From Euryarchaeota archaeon UBA106 (GTDB taxonomy: Archaea > Thermoplasmatota > Poseidoniia > Poseidoniales > Thalassarchaeaceae): 10,006 nt of DNA. Position numbers and translations under genes: made by a program. Position 1 is the first letter of the stretch; every line of letters begins with the position of its first letter. The stretch spans positions 1-10,006 of the forward strand of contig DAOJ01000066.1 of assembly GCA_002502365.1 (NCBI GenBank), in the 5' to 3' direction. The notes under the pieces were generated by a model. It was not told the origin of the DNA and searched no databases. It saw only the letters and a list, made by a program, of their open reading frames with translations. Positions 1-7,208 of this stretch are shown here, piece by piece.

Positions 1-224
1 CCCACAAAGTAAGATAAGGCGGATTCAAATGTTGAACGAAATTGCACCTCGCTTGCAAATGTAGGTTTGAATAATACGCTACCATCTTTGTAATCATAAA
101 GCGAATTAATGTGTAATTCAGCTCTTTTTTCAAAGTCTCCACCTTTGGCATATTCTGTAGATATGTCTACAATACCTTGGCCCCACTTTTCTTGAGCATT
201 CTCAACGTCCTGTAAGGTTATCAT
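1..224 (-). CDS. Small conserved protein, 3' end cut by window edge (possible NTF2/SnoaL-like)
   Basis: Reading the minus strand from an ATG at 224-222 gives an open frame of 74 codons to the window edge with no stop. It begins MITLQDVENAQEKWGQGIVD and includes the phrases LYDYKDGSVLFKPT and QFRSTFESALSYFVG. A good Shine-Dalgarno (AGAGGTG, 234-240) sits 9 bases before the ATG, which supports the start. The gene follows trkH by 17 bases on the same strand, so it is probably co-transcribed with trkA-trkH. The wording resembles, from memory, a family of small proteins in marine microbes and cyanobacteria with an NTF2/SnoaL-like fold, often labelled phosphoribosyl-AMP cyclohydrolase in databases without the motifs of true HisI. 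I cannot verify this, so function is left open. That it is a real gene is well supported; its product is not known. Confidence 0.7.
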   Translation of the reverse strand, partial: MITLQDVENAQEKWGQGIVDISTEYAKGGDFEKRAELHINSLYDYKDGSVLFKPTFASEVQFRSTFESALSYFV

Positions 225-233
225 AGCAAAGCA

Positions 234-240
234 CACCTCT
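234..240 (-). promoter_or_regulatory. Shine-Dalgarno site for the left-edge gene
   Basis: AGAGGTG on the minus strand, 9 bases before the ATG at 224. It lies in the 17-base gap after the trkH stop codon and fixes the start of a gene that would otherwise be easy to miss. Confidence 0.65.
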
Positions 241-241
241 A

Positions 242-1840
242 TCAGTTAGAACCAGCCCATGTTCTTGGATGTAGAAGAACTAGTACGGTGAGAAGTTCAA
301 GACGTCCGAGCCACATCAAAATGGTAGAGGCGAACATCGACAAGGGGCTAAGATCGGCCCAAGTTGAAGCAGCATCAGCCGGTCCGAAAGAACCCAGGGC
401 TGGTCCTGTATTTCCTAACAATGAAATTGATACTGAAGAAACATCAGTTAGAGATAAATTGGGTTCTAAGAAAGAGATTGTCAGCATAGAAGCGGTAACC
501 AATACCATCCAAGAGCTGACCATTCCTAGAATAATCCAGATGCGACTTTCATCGACTACGTTTTCATTAAAGCGAATCGCAATGACCTTCTTTGGCTGAA
601 TTATTCGTATAACTTCCCTCTTAGCCAACTCGAATGCGATTCGTATTCTAAGGACCTTGAGACCGCCCCCTGTGGAACCTGCACTAGCTCCAATGATCAT
701 CAATAACAGTAGGACGAATTGGCTGAATACTGGCCACTCAGAGAAGTTTGCACTCGAGTATCCTGTACTTGAAATCGATATTGATTGAAACAGTGAATGA
801 CGAATAGATTCTGCAAGAGAATAGTCGGTAGCCCTGCTTAAGTTGAAGGCCATCGCAAGCCAAGCAACGAATAGAATTAGTAAATATGTACGCAGTTCCT
901 CGTCCTTCCAGACTTCACCCCACCTTCCTAAAATCGCGAAGTATAGTAGACTGAAATTTATGCAAGTGAGTAACATAAAGACCATGATGATGGATTCTAT
1001 CAAAGCACCTTGCCCAGTGCTGTAAATTTCAGTATTGGAATAAGCCATTACTCCCATATCGCTTGTTGCAAAGCCTCCAGAAGGCATTGTTGTTAATGCG
1101 TAATTTAATGCATCAAATGACCCCATTTCTGTAAATTGGTAAAGTATCAAACCCTCAAGAATGGTTAGAATAATGTAAATCGCCCACAACTTTCGAGCTG
1201 TACCCTCTAAAGTGGTACTAAGGTTGGATACCGTTGGACCGGTTAATTCGGCCCTAGCTAGAGCCATTCCACCACCTAGTGCCTTAGAGAAGATGAGTAA
1301 ACCGAGCATAATTACACCCATTCCACCAATCCATTGCGATAATGACCTCCATAGTAGCAAACTCTTCGTTTGGCTGGCGACACAATCCCCATCAAATTCC
1401 CCAGAACATACTGGGCTGGTTGATGTGTCAATCAACGAGGCACCAGTGGTGGTGAACCCAGACATTGATTCGAACCAAGAATGTAGAGCACCACTCATCA
1501 TTTGCATAAAGCTGGCATCACCTTCCATGAACTCGATGGGGCCGTAAAACATACCTCCTAGCCAGAAAGGGATAGCACCCAGCAATACAACAGGCGGCCA
1601 GCCCAGCGCTACAGCAGCAAAGGCCTCTCTGTCTCTAACGCGACTTCCGACATCATAACTTGACGCTTTGGCGAATAACCATTGACTTGCTCCAAATGCA
1701 ATAACAAGCGCGATAGCGTAAGTTTGGAGGGCGTATTCCCATCCATCGACGTATAGAGAATAAGCACCTACGACGGCCAAAGGAATTGCAAAAATCCGTA
1801 GAGTCCAGCCTATAACGAGGCCTATGACATCCCAGCGCAT
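242..1840 (-). CDS. trkH: TrkH-family potassium uptake channel subunit
   Basis: Membrane pore subunit that carries K+ into the cell, gated by the cytosolic TrkA protein. The 532 residues are close to the usual TrkH length. All four pore-loop repeats are visible: FESMSGFTTTGAS (about 123-135), TTMPSGGFAT (250-259), SISSTGYSSAN (355-365) and SLLGNTGPALGS (473-484). Each has the selectivity-filter glycine (TTG, SGG, STG, NTG). Family landmarks WRSLSQWIGGMG (164-175), GSTGGGLKVLRIR (388-400) and GRLELLTVL (512-520) are also present. Hydrophobic segments alternate with the pore loops as in the eight-helix TrkH fold. A short polar insert after pore loop 1 (about 140-160) carries two cysteines, C145 and C153. 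The ATG start lies 3 bases after the trkA stop and is preceded by GGGGAG (1848-1853), spacing 7. Adjacent trkA makes the K+ uptake role secure. Confidence 0.96.
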   Translation of the reverse strand: MRWDVIGLVIGWTLRIFAIPLAVVGAYSLYVDGWEYALQTYAIALVIAFGASQWLFAKASSYDVGSRVRDREAFAAVALGWPPVVLLGAIPFWLGGMFYGPIEFMEGDASFMQMMSGALHSWFESMSGFTTTGASLIDTSTSPVCSGEFDGDCVASQTKSLLLWRSLSQWIGGMGVIMLGLLIFSKALGGGMALARAELTGPTVSNLSTTLEGTARKLWAIYIILTILEGLILYQFTEMGSFDALNYALTTMPSGGFATSDMGVMAYSNTEIYSTGQGALIESIIMVFMLLTCINFSLLYFAILGRWGEVWKDEELRTYLLILFVAWLAMAFNLSRATDYSLAESIRHSLFQSISISSTGYSSANFSEWPVFSQFVLLLLMIIGASAGSTGGGLKVLRIRIAFELAKREVIRIIQPKKVIAIRFNENVVDESRIWIILGMVSSWMVLVTASMLTISFLEPNLSLTDVSSVSISLLGNTGPALGSFGPADAASTWADLSPLSMFASTILMWLGRLELLTVLVLLHPRTWAGSN

Positions 1841-1843
1841 GGC

Positions 1844-3262
1844 TCAACTCCCCAGAGCCTTCTCTACTTTCTTTAGATCATCTAATCTTAGGAAAAGTAG
1901 TACTTTATCCCCTACTTGTAATGATTCAACCGCAGACGGATTAAGAATGTGAATCAGTCCCTCATCATCTTCATTTTCAACCATAACAATGCGACAACCT
2001 AACTTTGATTCTGCATCAGATATACTTCTTCCAACTATCTCTGCCTTTGCACTAAGCGATGCTGAAATAGAGATTATTCCAGGCAAAGATGGGATTACCT
2101 GGTAAGTCCCAGGGACATTCATATGGATTGATTTCATTATCGAAATTACTGTTACATGTCTTCGACTAACTGGGCGTGTCAATCCTATCCTTTGTACCGC
2201 TTCAACAAGTGCCCTATCTTTCAGAATCAATCCAGTTCTAGGAACTCCCTTGTCTTTAGCTCGCATTGCAATTGCAATGTTTAGATTATCATCGGCTAAA
2301 GCGGCAATTGCAGCATCGTGAGATGCAATACTTAGTTCTCTTAACAAATCTCCATCTTGAGGGTCTCCGTGGATAACGTCCAGCCTCTTACTATTTCCAA
2401 TTCTAGAACCTACCAATTCGTTAGCAGCATCCAAATCAGGCTCAATCACAACTACCTCGGCACCTTCACCTAGGTAGTGAGAGGCTAGCGAGGTACCGAA
2501 TTGTGTCGCCCCAAAAATAGCGATATTAGGGTCTTCAGGCCATTCGGGATCTTGTAATCCAGCACCTGTTGTTATCGTCATAAATTCTTCAGTAGAGCGG
2601 GCTACGAAACATAGCAAGTCGTTTTCTTGTATGACTTCATTTCCAGTCACTAGCACACCCTTTCCATCTGCTGATTTAATGGCATACACAGATGGAATAT
2701 TTACGATCCAATCAGCTACTTCACCCGTAGTTTTTCCGATCAAAGCCGAATTAGGCATAACTTCGGCCACAGCAATCCAAGCATTATCTCCCAGAGGTAG
2801 AATTTCTTCTACAGAAGGGGCGAGGAGACCTGCGGCTAATTGCTTGACAATATCATCCGAGGCACAAACGATGTGGTCAGCCCGAGTCCACCTTTCAAGA
2901 GGGCCTGCTCCTCTATTCTTGTCTAGTAATGTTGGGTCACGAATTTTTGCGATTGTTGTCAATCCACGTGTGGCTCTGTCTCCGACCTGTTCACTGTAGA
3001 CTCTTTTTGCAAACGCACAACCTAGGAGATTTACTTCGTCATTATTTGTACAAAGAACCATAATCTCTGCATCATTAATTCCGGCTCGTAACAATGAATC
3101 TCTAGAAAGAGCGTTACCAGTGACCAGAAGACAATCGAGTGACTGAGATTCATTAATCGCTTCAGGGTCGGGATCGATTAGTGCAACCTGCCTTCTTTCC
3201 TCCCGCAAAGCGGCGGCTACACCTCTGCCGACTTCGCCGGCTCCAGCGATTATGACTCGCAT
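1844..3262 (-). CDS. trkA: TrkA, NAD-binding regulator of K+ uptake (two RCK units)
   Basis: Peripheral cytosolic subunit that binds nucleotides and gates TrkH. The 472 residues hold two full RCK units, as in classical TrkA. RCK-N1 runs from 1 to about 145, with MRVIIAGAGEVG (GxGxxG at 7-12) and the ribose-binding acidic residue D30 in ALIDPD. RCK-C1 is about 150-225. RCK-N2 is about 246-365, with IAIFGATQFG (251-256) and E274 in VVIEPD. RCK-C2 is about 385-470 and ends in VGDKVLLFLRLDDLKKVEKAL. The second dinucleotide motif reads GATQFG, so the middle glycine of GxGxxG is threonine and its ligand preference may differ. The ATG at 3262 has a strong Shine-Dalgarno, GGGGGAG (3272-3278), 9 bases upstream. 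It is first in a tight unit with trkH. Confidence 0.95.
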   Translation of the reverse strand: MRVIIAGAGEVGRGVAAALREERRQVALIDPDPEAINESQSLDCLLVTGNALSRDSLLRAGINDAEIMVLCTNNDEVNLLGCAFAKRVYSEQVGDRATRGLTTIAKIRDPTLLDKNRGAGPLERWTRADHIVCASDDIVKQLAAGLLAPSVEEILPLGDNAWIAVAEVMPNSALIGKTTGEVADWIVNIPSVYAIKSADGKGVLVTGNEVIQENDLLCFVARSTEEFMTITTGAGLQDPEWPEDPNIAIFGATQFGTSLASHYLGEGAEVVVIEPDLDAANELVGSRIGNSKRLDVIHGDPQDGDLLRELSIASHDAAIAALADDNLNIAIAMRAKDKGVPRTGLILKDRALVEAVQRIGLTRPVSRRHVTVISIMKSIHMNVPGTYQVIPSLPGIISISASLSAKAEIVGRSISDAESKLGCRIVMVENEDDEGLIHILNPSAVESLQVGDKVLLFLRLDDLKKVEKALGS

Positions 3263-3271
3263 TCTGAGAGA

Positions 3272-3278
3272 CTCCCCC
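3272..3278 (-). promoter_or_regulatory. Shine-Dalgarno site of trkA
   Basis: GGGGGAG on the minus strand, 9 bases before the trkA ATG. It is the strongest ribosome-binding site in the window and supports the start chosen for trkA. Confidence 0.6.
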
Positions 3279-3315
3279 TAGCGGTGCTCCTATAATCCTG
3301 ACTTCTGCATTTGAC

Positions 3316-3325
3316 AATAATTATT
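3316..3325 (-). promoter_or_regulatory. Possible TATA box for the trkA-trkH unit
   Basis: AATAATTATT is the most TATA-like run in the 100-base gap between trkA and the upstream membrane-protein gene. An archaeal start about 25 bases downstream would fall near 3290 and leave a leader of about 30 bases containing the trkA ribosome-binding site. No clear BRE is visible, so this is a weak candidate. Confidence 0.25.
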
Positions 3326-3362
3326 CATCATGGCACGAAGTGAGGTGTAGCGAAATAAACTC

Positions 3363-4157
3363 TCATTCTTCATTAATTACTCTCTTGCCACGGATTCTTT
3401 CAGCAGCCGCACGCTCATGCCTTCCTGAGCTACGTAGTGTTCTACGGTAGGCCTGAGCAGCGGCTGGAGTCATACCCGAGGGAAGCCATGTTGAATGAGC
3501 AGGGAACCAAGACCAAATTACCATTGGAATGATTAAGAATATAACAAATGGATTGAATATTGAAAGGACTGTTGTTACAATTAATGCTGTTCTTGCTATT
3601 GAACTAGTGAAAAAGGTACGAGCTCTTTCGTGTTGGATTATTTTCGAACCTTGCCAACTAGCAATAGATGCATGACCAATACATATCGTCAAAGTTACAA
3701 TGCAAGCAAACACGATATTTATTGCTTCAAAACCTGTAGTCCCCTGCCAAACATTTGGGTCGAAAAGTCTGACGTTTAGGTGAGCCGAACGCATGGCTCC
3801 AAAACCAAGGCCAAGAGTCCAGCCATAAGGTGCGCTTGCTCTCAAACCTACTGTTCTAGGCCTTCCAAGAAGGAATAAGGCAAAGGCCGATTCCGCCATA
3901 CCAATGAATAGAGCAATTATTGAAACCGAGATAATGTTTACACTTTCAAGACGTATTGGCTCGAGTATTAGTGAATCGATTAAAGAGGCGATGAGAACGC
4001 CTGCTACCAATCCAAATAGTAATGATTTGAATGCTCCGGAAAGATCGTAGAAACCTGTCATCCGAGCTATTGTGCCTCTCCAACCAGCATATACACCCAA
4101 TAGCCCAATGGCAAATGCAAGTTGCATCTCCCACATCTCGATTGGAGGCTCTGCCAT
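3363..4157 (-). CDS. Multi-pass membrane protein, PrsW-like but lacking catalytic residues
   Basis: A 264-residue integral membrane protein with about six or seven hydrophobic segments (roughly 10-27, 43-64, 73-97, 111-125, 145-168, 186-218) and an Arg-rich, probably cytosolic tail (about 238-260). I do not recognise it outright. The middle resembles PrsW-family intramembrane metalloproteases in order and spacing. AESAF with E89 in a helix stands where EExxK is expected. YGWTLGLGFGAMRS (111-124) stands where YGxxxGLGFAxxEN is expected. GHASIASWQG (161-170, H162) stands where the conserved histidine motif is expected. The second Glu, the Lys and the Glu of the EN pair are absent (S90, R123), so it may be an inactive relative. 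The ATG at 4157 has no evident Shine-Dalgarno and may be read from a short leader. It lies 100 bases upstream of trkA on the same strand. An unrelated archaeal membrane family remains possible. Confidence 0.75.
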   Translation of the reverse strand: MAEPPIEMWEMQLAFAIGLLGVYAGWRGTIARMTGFYDLSGAFKSLLFGLVAGVLIASLIDSLILEPIRLESVNIISVSIIALFIGMAESAFALFLLGRPRTVGLRASAPYGWTLGLGFGAMRSAHLNVRLFDPNVWQGTTGFEAINIVFACIVTLTICIGHASIASWQGSKIIQHERARTFFTSSIARTALIVTTVLSIFNPFVIFLIIPMVIWSWFPAHSTWLPSGMTPAAAQAYRRTLRSSGRHERAAAERIRGKRVINEE

Positions 4158-4169
4158 GATTACGCGACG

Positions 4170-4189
4170 TCAACTCTGCTTTCAGTTGA
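4170..4189 (-). promoter_or_regulatory. Inverted repeat upstream of the membrane-protein gene
   Basis: TCAACT (4170-4175) and AGTTGA (4184-4189) form a perfect 6-bp inverted repeat with an 8-base spacer, 12 bases before the ATG of the minus-strand gene. It would lie near the transcription start if the TATA-like TGCAATATCAA at 4195-4205 is used. It could be an operator or a weak leader hairpin. Repeats this short also arise by chance. Confidence 0.25.
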
Positions 4190-4194
4190 ACCCT

Positions 4195-4221
4195 TTGATA
4201 TTGCAAATTTGTCATAATTTA
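4195..4221. promoter_or_regulatory. AT-rich divergent promoter candidates (membrane gene and srp54)
   Basis: This is the AT-rich core of the gap between two divergently read genes. On the minus strand TGCAATATCAA (4195-4205) is TATA-like and about 40 bases before the ATG at 4157. On the plus strand CATAATTTA (4213-4221) is TATA-like and about 50 bases before the srp54 ATG at 4272. Both assignments rest only on base composition and spacing. Confidence 0.3.
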
Positions 4222-4271
4222 GCACATTAACCATCTAATTCAAGATTGAAATTGAGCATTTATCTCTGACA

Positions 4272-5660
4272 ATGTTCAAACCACACGCTTCCGACCCGAG
4301 CATGATGGCACTCGAGGGTCTGAAGCGTAGAATCCTCGGTTCTGTAGGTTTACTCAAAGGTAAACGCCAAGTCGATGAAGAGACTGTTAAGGAATTGACT
4401 AAAGCATTAAGACGAGCACTTTTAGAAGCAGATTTTAATGTAAGACAGGCAAAAGAATTGACTGAACGGATTGAAAGAAGACTGATGGAAGAAGAGCCTC
4501 GTCCTGGTGTTAAACTAGAAACTCATGCAATGAATTTGATTTACACTGAACTAGTCCGTTTACTAGGCCCGGCTAGAGAAATTAAGCCTCACAATGAAAC
4601 AGTATTGATGGTCGGTCTCTATGGTCAAGGAAAAACCACAACTACTGCCAAAGTTGCTGAGTGGTGGCGGCGCAAACATGGTGTCAAGGTAGCAGTGATC
4701 GAAGCTGATGTTCACCGACCAGGGGCGTATGCACAATTACAACAGTTGCTGGAAGATTCACCAGTCGAAGTCTATGGAGAACCGGATGAAAATGACGCAG
4801 CGAAAATTGTTCGAAATGGAATCAAAGCTGTCGGAACCGCTGACGTCCTAATTATTGACACCGCTGGTCGAGACAGTCTGGACGATGAATTAAGAGATGA
4901 ATTAGTTAAGATTGCAGAAATCGCCAACGCTACTGAAAGATTCCTAGTCATCGATGCTCAAGTAGGACAAGCAGCAGGTCCGGTCGCACAAACCTTCCAT
5001 GATCTCGTTGGAGTGACCGGTACAATCGTCACCAAATTAGATGGTACTGCTCGAGGTGGTGGAGCATTAAGCGCAGTCTCTGTTACAGGTGCTCCAATAG
5101 TATTTGTTGGAGAGGGTGAAAGAGTAGGCGACTTAGAGAAATTTGAGTCTGATCGATTTATCTCTAGATTACTAGGTATGGGGGATATCAAAGGTCTGAT
5201 CGATCTAGCACCAGAAGACCTTGACCAGGAAGAGGCAATCCGTTTAACCCAACGATTGATGTCTGGTAGGTTCACATTAACTGATATGTACACTCAGATG
5301 GAAATGATGAGCAGAATAGGAACTGTTGACCGTATCCTATCTCATCTACCAGATGGAATGTTCGGTATGGGTTCCATGTCTGCTGGACAAAAGAAGCAGA
5401 TGCAGGCCAATCTAGCAAAGTATCGTGTAATTATGGATTCTATGACCCAACATGAAAAAGACGAACCTCTTGTCTTAAAATCCCAAAGAATTAGAAGAAT
5501 TGCACGTGGTTCTGGGACCACCGAAAAAGATGTCAAAGAACTTCTCAATCAATGGAATCGAAGCCGAAAAATGATGCGAGGGATGAAGGGCGACCGTCGT
5601 ATGAGAAAACAGATGCAATCTATGATGGATGTTGACGACTTAGACCTAGAAATGGGGTGA
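4272..5660 (+). CDS. srp54: SRP54, signal recognition particle GTPase
   Basis: SRP54 binds signal peptides and 7S RNA in the signal recognition particle and delivers ribosomes to FtsY at the membrane. The N domain helices span about 12-95. The G domain carries G1 GLYGQGKTTTTAK (115-127), the insertion-box motif ADVHRPGAYAQLQQL (145-159), G3 DTAGRD (196-201), G4 TKLDGTARGG (254-263) and G5 GEGERVGDLEKF (280-291). The Met-rich M domain (about 328-451) contains SGRFTLTDMYTQMEMM and the RNA-binding stretch SQRIRRIARGSGT. The length of 462 is typical. G1 has Tyr where Gln is usual (GLQGSGKTT). The start is uncertain: the 4272 ATG adds an 11-residue lead, whereas the usual N-terminus (MALEGLKRRI) begins at the ATG at 4302 or 4305. 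No Shine-Dalgarno precedes any of them. trmY follows 4 bases after the stop. Confidence 0.96.
   Translation: MFKPHASDPSMMALEGLKRRILGSVGLLKGKRQVDEETVKELTKALRRALLEADFNVRQAKELTERIERRLMEEEPRPGVKLETHAMNLIYTELVRLLGPAREIKPHNETVLMVGLYGQGKTTTTAKVAEWWRRKHGVKVAVIEADVHRPGAYAQLQQLLEDSPVEVYGEPDENDAAKIVRNGIKAVGTADVLIIDTAGRDSLDDELRDELVKIAEIANATERFLVIDAQVGQAAGPVAQTFHDLVGVTGTIVTKLDGTARGGGALSAVSVTGAPIVFVGEGERVGDLEKFESDRFISRLLGMGDIKGLIDLAPEDLDQEEAIRLTQRLMSGRFTLTDMYTQMEMMSRIGTVDRILSHLPDGMFGMGSMSAGQKKQMQANLAKYRVIMDSMTQHEKDEPLVLKSQRIRRIARGSGTTEKDVKELLNQWNRSRKMMRGMKGDRRMRKQMQSMMDVDDLDLEMG
5654..5660 (+). promoter_or_regulatory. Shine-Dalgarno for trmY overlapping the srp54 stop
   Basis: GGGGTGA includes the srp54 stop codon TGA and lies 4 bases before the TTG start of trmY. 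The overlap suggests that ribosomes finishing srp54 may re-start on trmY. Spacing is short, so confidence is moderate. Confidence 0.45.
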
Positions 5661-5664
5661 GTTT

Positions 5665-6261
5665 TTGCAAAGGCGATTTGCCATAATTGGCCACATAGCA
5701 CCGAATTCAGGGAAATTAAACTTGAATGATTTAGCAGGTGGCTCTGGAAGAATGGATGTCTTGGTGAGGGCAGTAAATTCAGCATTGTTTGTCTCACATG
5801 GCATTAGGAATGATACCGAAATTATACTCCACCTCCTCGGAGGTCCGGGCCCAGATCGAAGGATTCTATTCAAGGGTGAAACATTATCTGGAGTTAGGCC
5901 TGATGAAAGGTCTATTGCGGGTCAAATTAAAGCAATACTGAAACAACCCGTACCTCCGATTGGGGTGTTTAAGGAAATCACTCAAGGAATATTTGACACA
6001 GGAGGAGGTTTAGAAGAAACCATTTCGGAGTGGACTAAGGATGAAGTATCAATCAACGTTTTAGATGCAAATGGAGGAGATTTACCCACAACTACAGAAA
6101 CTCATGATATGGGTTTCATTTTATCCGATCATATGCCTCTAAACGATAGTGAAATCGATTTAACCAAGGATTATGCGAAAGTCAGTTTAGGAAAAGATTG
6201 GCTACAAGGACATGCTTGCATAACTATAATTCAACATCAAATTGATAGTTTATTCAGTTAA
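5665..6261 (+). CDS. trmY: TrmY, tRNA pseudouridine(54) N1-methyltransferase
   Basis: Archaeal SPOUT-class enzyme that uses S-adenosylmethionine to methylate N1 of pseudouridine 54 in the tRNA T-loop, giving m1-pseudouridine. The 198 residues match the usual TrmY size. The N-terminus RRFAIIGHIAPNSGKLNLND, then GGSGRMDVLVRAVNSALFVS, matches the family pattern (xxFxxxGHxAxTSG..., GRMDxLxRxxNxALFLSH). LLGGPGPDRRILFKGE (about 57-72) and RPDERSIAGQI (about 78-88) are further family blocks. The C-terminal FILSDHMPL and the segment around QGHACITIIQHQID correspond to the SAM-binding trefoil-knot end. The start is a TTG at 5665; there is no ATG nearby and the family N-terminus begins exactly there. 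It lies 4 bases after srp54, in an apparent two-gene unit. Its 3' end overlaps that of the convergent surE by 12 bases. Confidence 0.9.
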   Translation: MQRRFAIIGHIAPNSGKLNLNDLAGGSGRMDVLVRAVNSALFVSHGIRNDTEIILHLLGGPGPDRRILFKGETLSGVRPDERSIAGQIKAILKQPVPPIGVFKEITQGIFDTGGGLEETISEWTKDEVSINVLDANGGDLPTTTETHDMGFILSDHMPLNDSEIDLTKDYAKVSLGKDWLQGHACITIIQHQIDSLFS

Positions 6262-7194
6262 CCAAAATGGTAGACCATTTTGACCCGGTTTGGTTGCTTG
6301 AACCAGTATTTTTTCGGGAACACCCAACGGATGGTTAACCGGCCAACATGTTAGCGGAGTAATAGCTACAGCACCATTGTTTACTGCGTTACAATCAGTA
6401 TTTTCTATGTCTTCATCAATGATTTTAGCAGCCTTGAATCCATATGCTACGCCAGTGGTTTCAGTATTTGCTAATTCTATTGCATTTTGATACCATCTTA
6501 CACCTAAAGATACAGTTTGGAACCCATTTACCCAGACCTCTGGTGCATTAACATTGAGCATTAAGTTACCATTTTTGAATTCTGAAATTATACGTTGTCT
6601 GAGATTATCTGTGTTTACTGATGTTTTCGAGCCATTCGGTCTTAGCATATTTTCAGCGATTGGAGGAAGTACCTTTACCGCAGCTTCGATAAGTTGAATT
6701 GTAGCATTTGCAGTATCCTCAAAATTGGAATGTTGATAGGTAGACAGACTGGAAGCAATAGCTGGCATTCCGTACAATCCAGCTTCTCTAGCTGCTGATA
6801 CTGTCCCTGAATGCATTACGTCAACCGATAGGTTAGGGCCTTGATTAATTCCTGAAATACACATTGCCGGTTTCATATCCGGAACCCAACGTTCAAGTCC
6901 ACCATCTATAGCTACAATAACACAATCGCATGGAGTGCCATCCAACGAAAACATACGAAGAGGAACTGTATCATCTGAAGATAGCGATTCAGCTAAATCA
7001 CTACGTTCTTCGAATTTAAGATTAGACCTAAGTGAAAGCCTCATTCCAGATGCTGACTGTTCATTGGCTGGAGCCATGACTACGATAGGAAAGCCCTTTT
7101 TGTGAAGTCCACGAATAAGGGCATGAAGCCCTGGTGCTTCGATTCCATCATCATTGGTAAGCAGCAGACAAGGCTTGGACACATCCACCGCCAA
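6250..7194 (-). CDS. surE: SurE-family 5'/3'-nucleotidase
   Basis: Metal-dependent phosphatase that releases phosphate from nucleoside monophosphates and probably acts in nucleotide housekeeping. Family motifs are clear: LLLTNDDGIEAPG (10-22) with metal ligands D15 and D16; APANEQSASG (41-50) with S47; SLDGTPCDCV (83-92); and CISGINQGPN (112-121) with N117, followed by DVMHSGTVSAAREAG (125-139). The usual glycine and tyrosine in NxGxDVxYSGTV are Ser and His here. At 314 residues it is longer than many bacterial SurE proteins (about 250), with extra sequence around 150-205. The reading frame starts at TTG (7194); GTG codons at 7188 and 7182 are alternatives and no Shine-Dalgarno decides between them. 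It follows the EamA transporter gene by 14 bases and is the last gene of that unit. Confidence 0.92.
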   Translation of the reverse strand: MAVDVSKPCLLLTNDDGIEAPGLHALIRGLHKKGFPIVVMAPANEQSASGMRLSLRSNLKFEERSDLAESLSSDDTVPLRMFSLDGTPCDCVIVAIDGGLERWVPDMKPAMCISGINQGPNLSVDVMHSGTVSAAREAGLYGMPAIASSLSTYQHSNFEDTANATIQLIEAAVKVLPPIAENMLRPNGSKTSVNTDNLRQRIISEFKNGNLMLNVNAPEVWVNGFQTVSLGVRWYQNAIELANTETTGVAYGFKAAKIIDEDIENTDCNAVNNGAVAITPLTCWPVNHPLGVPEKILVQATKPGQNGLPFWLTE

Positions 7195-7208
7195 GCAGCA
7201 ACACTACA

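Noticed and set aside
288..599. Plus-strand open frames inside trkH and trkA (288-599, 843-1025, 1212-1547, 2631-2999)
   Set aside because: They lie wholly antisense to strongly supported genes, and their translations show no recognisable domain.
4958..5873. Minus-strand open frames opposite srp54 and trmY (4958-5293, 5342-5548, 5549-5797, 5646-5873)
   Set aside because: They are antisense to two clearly identified genes and have low-complexity or unpatterned translations.
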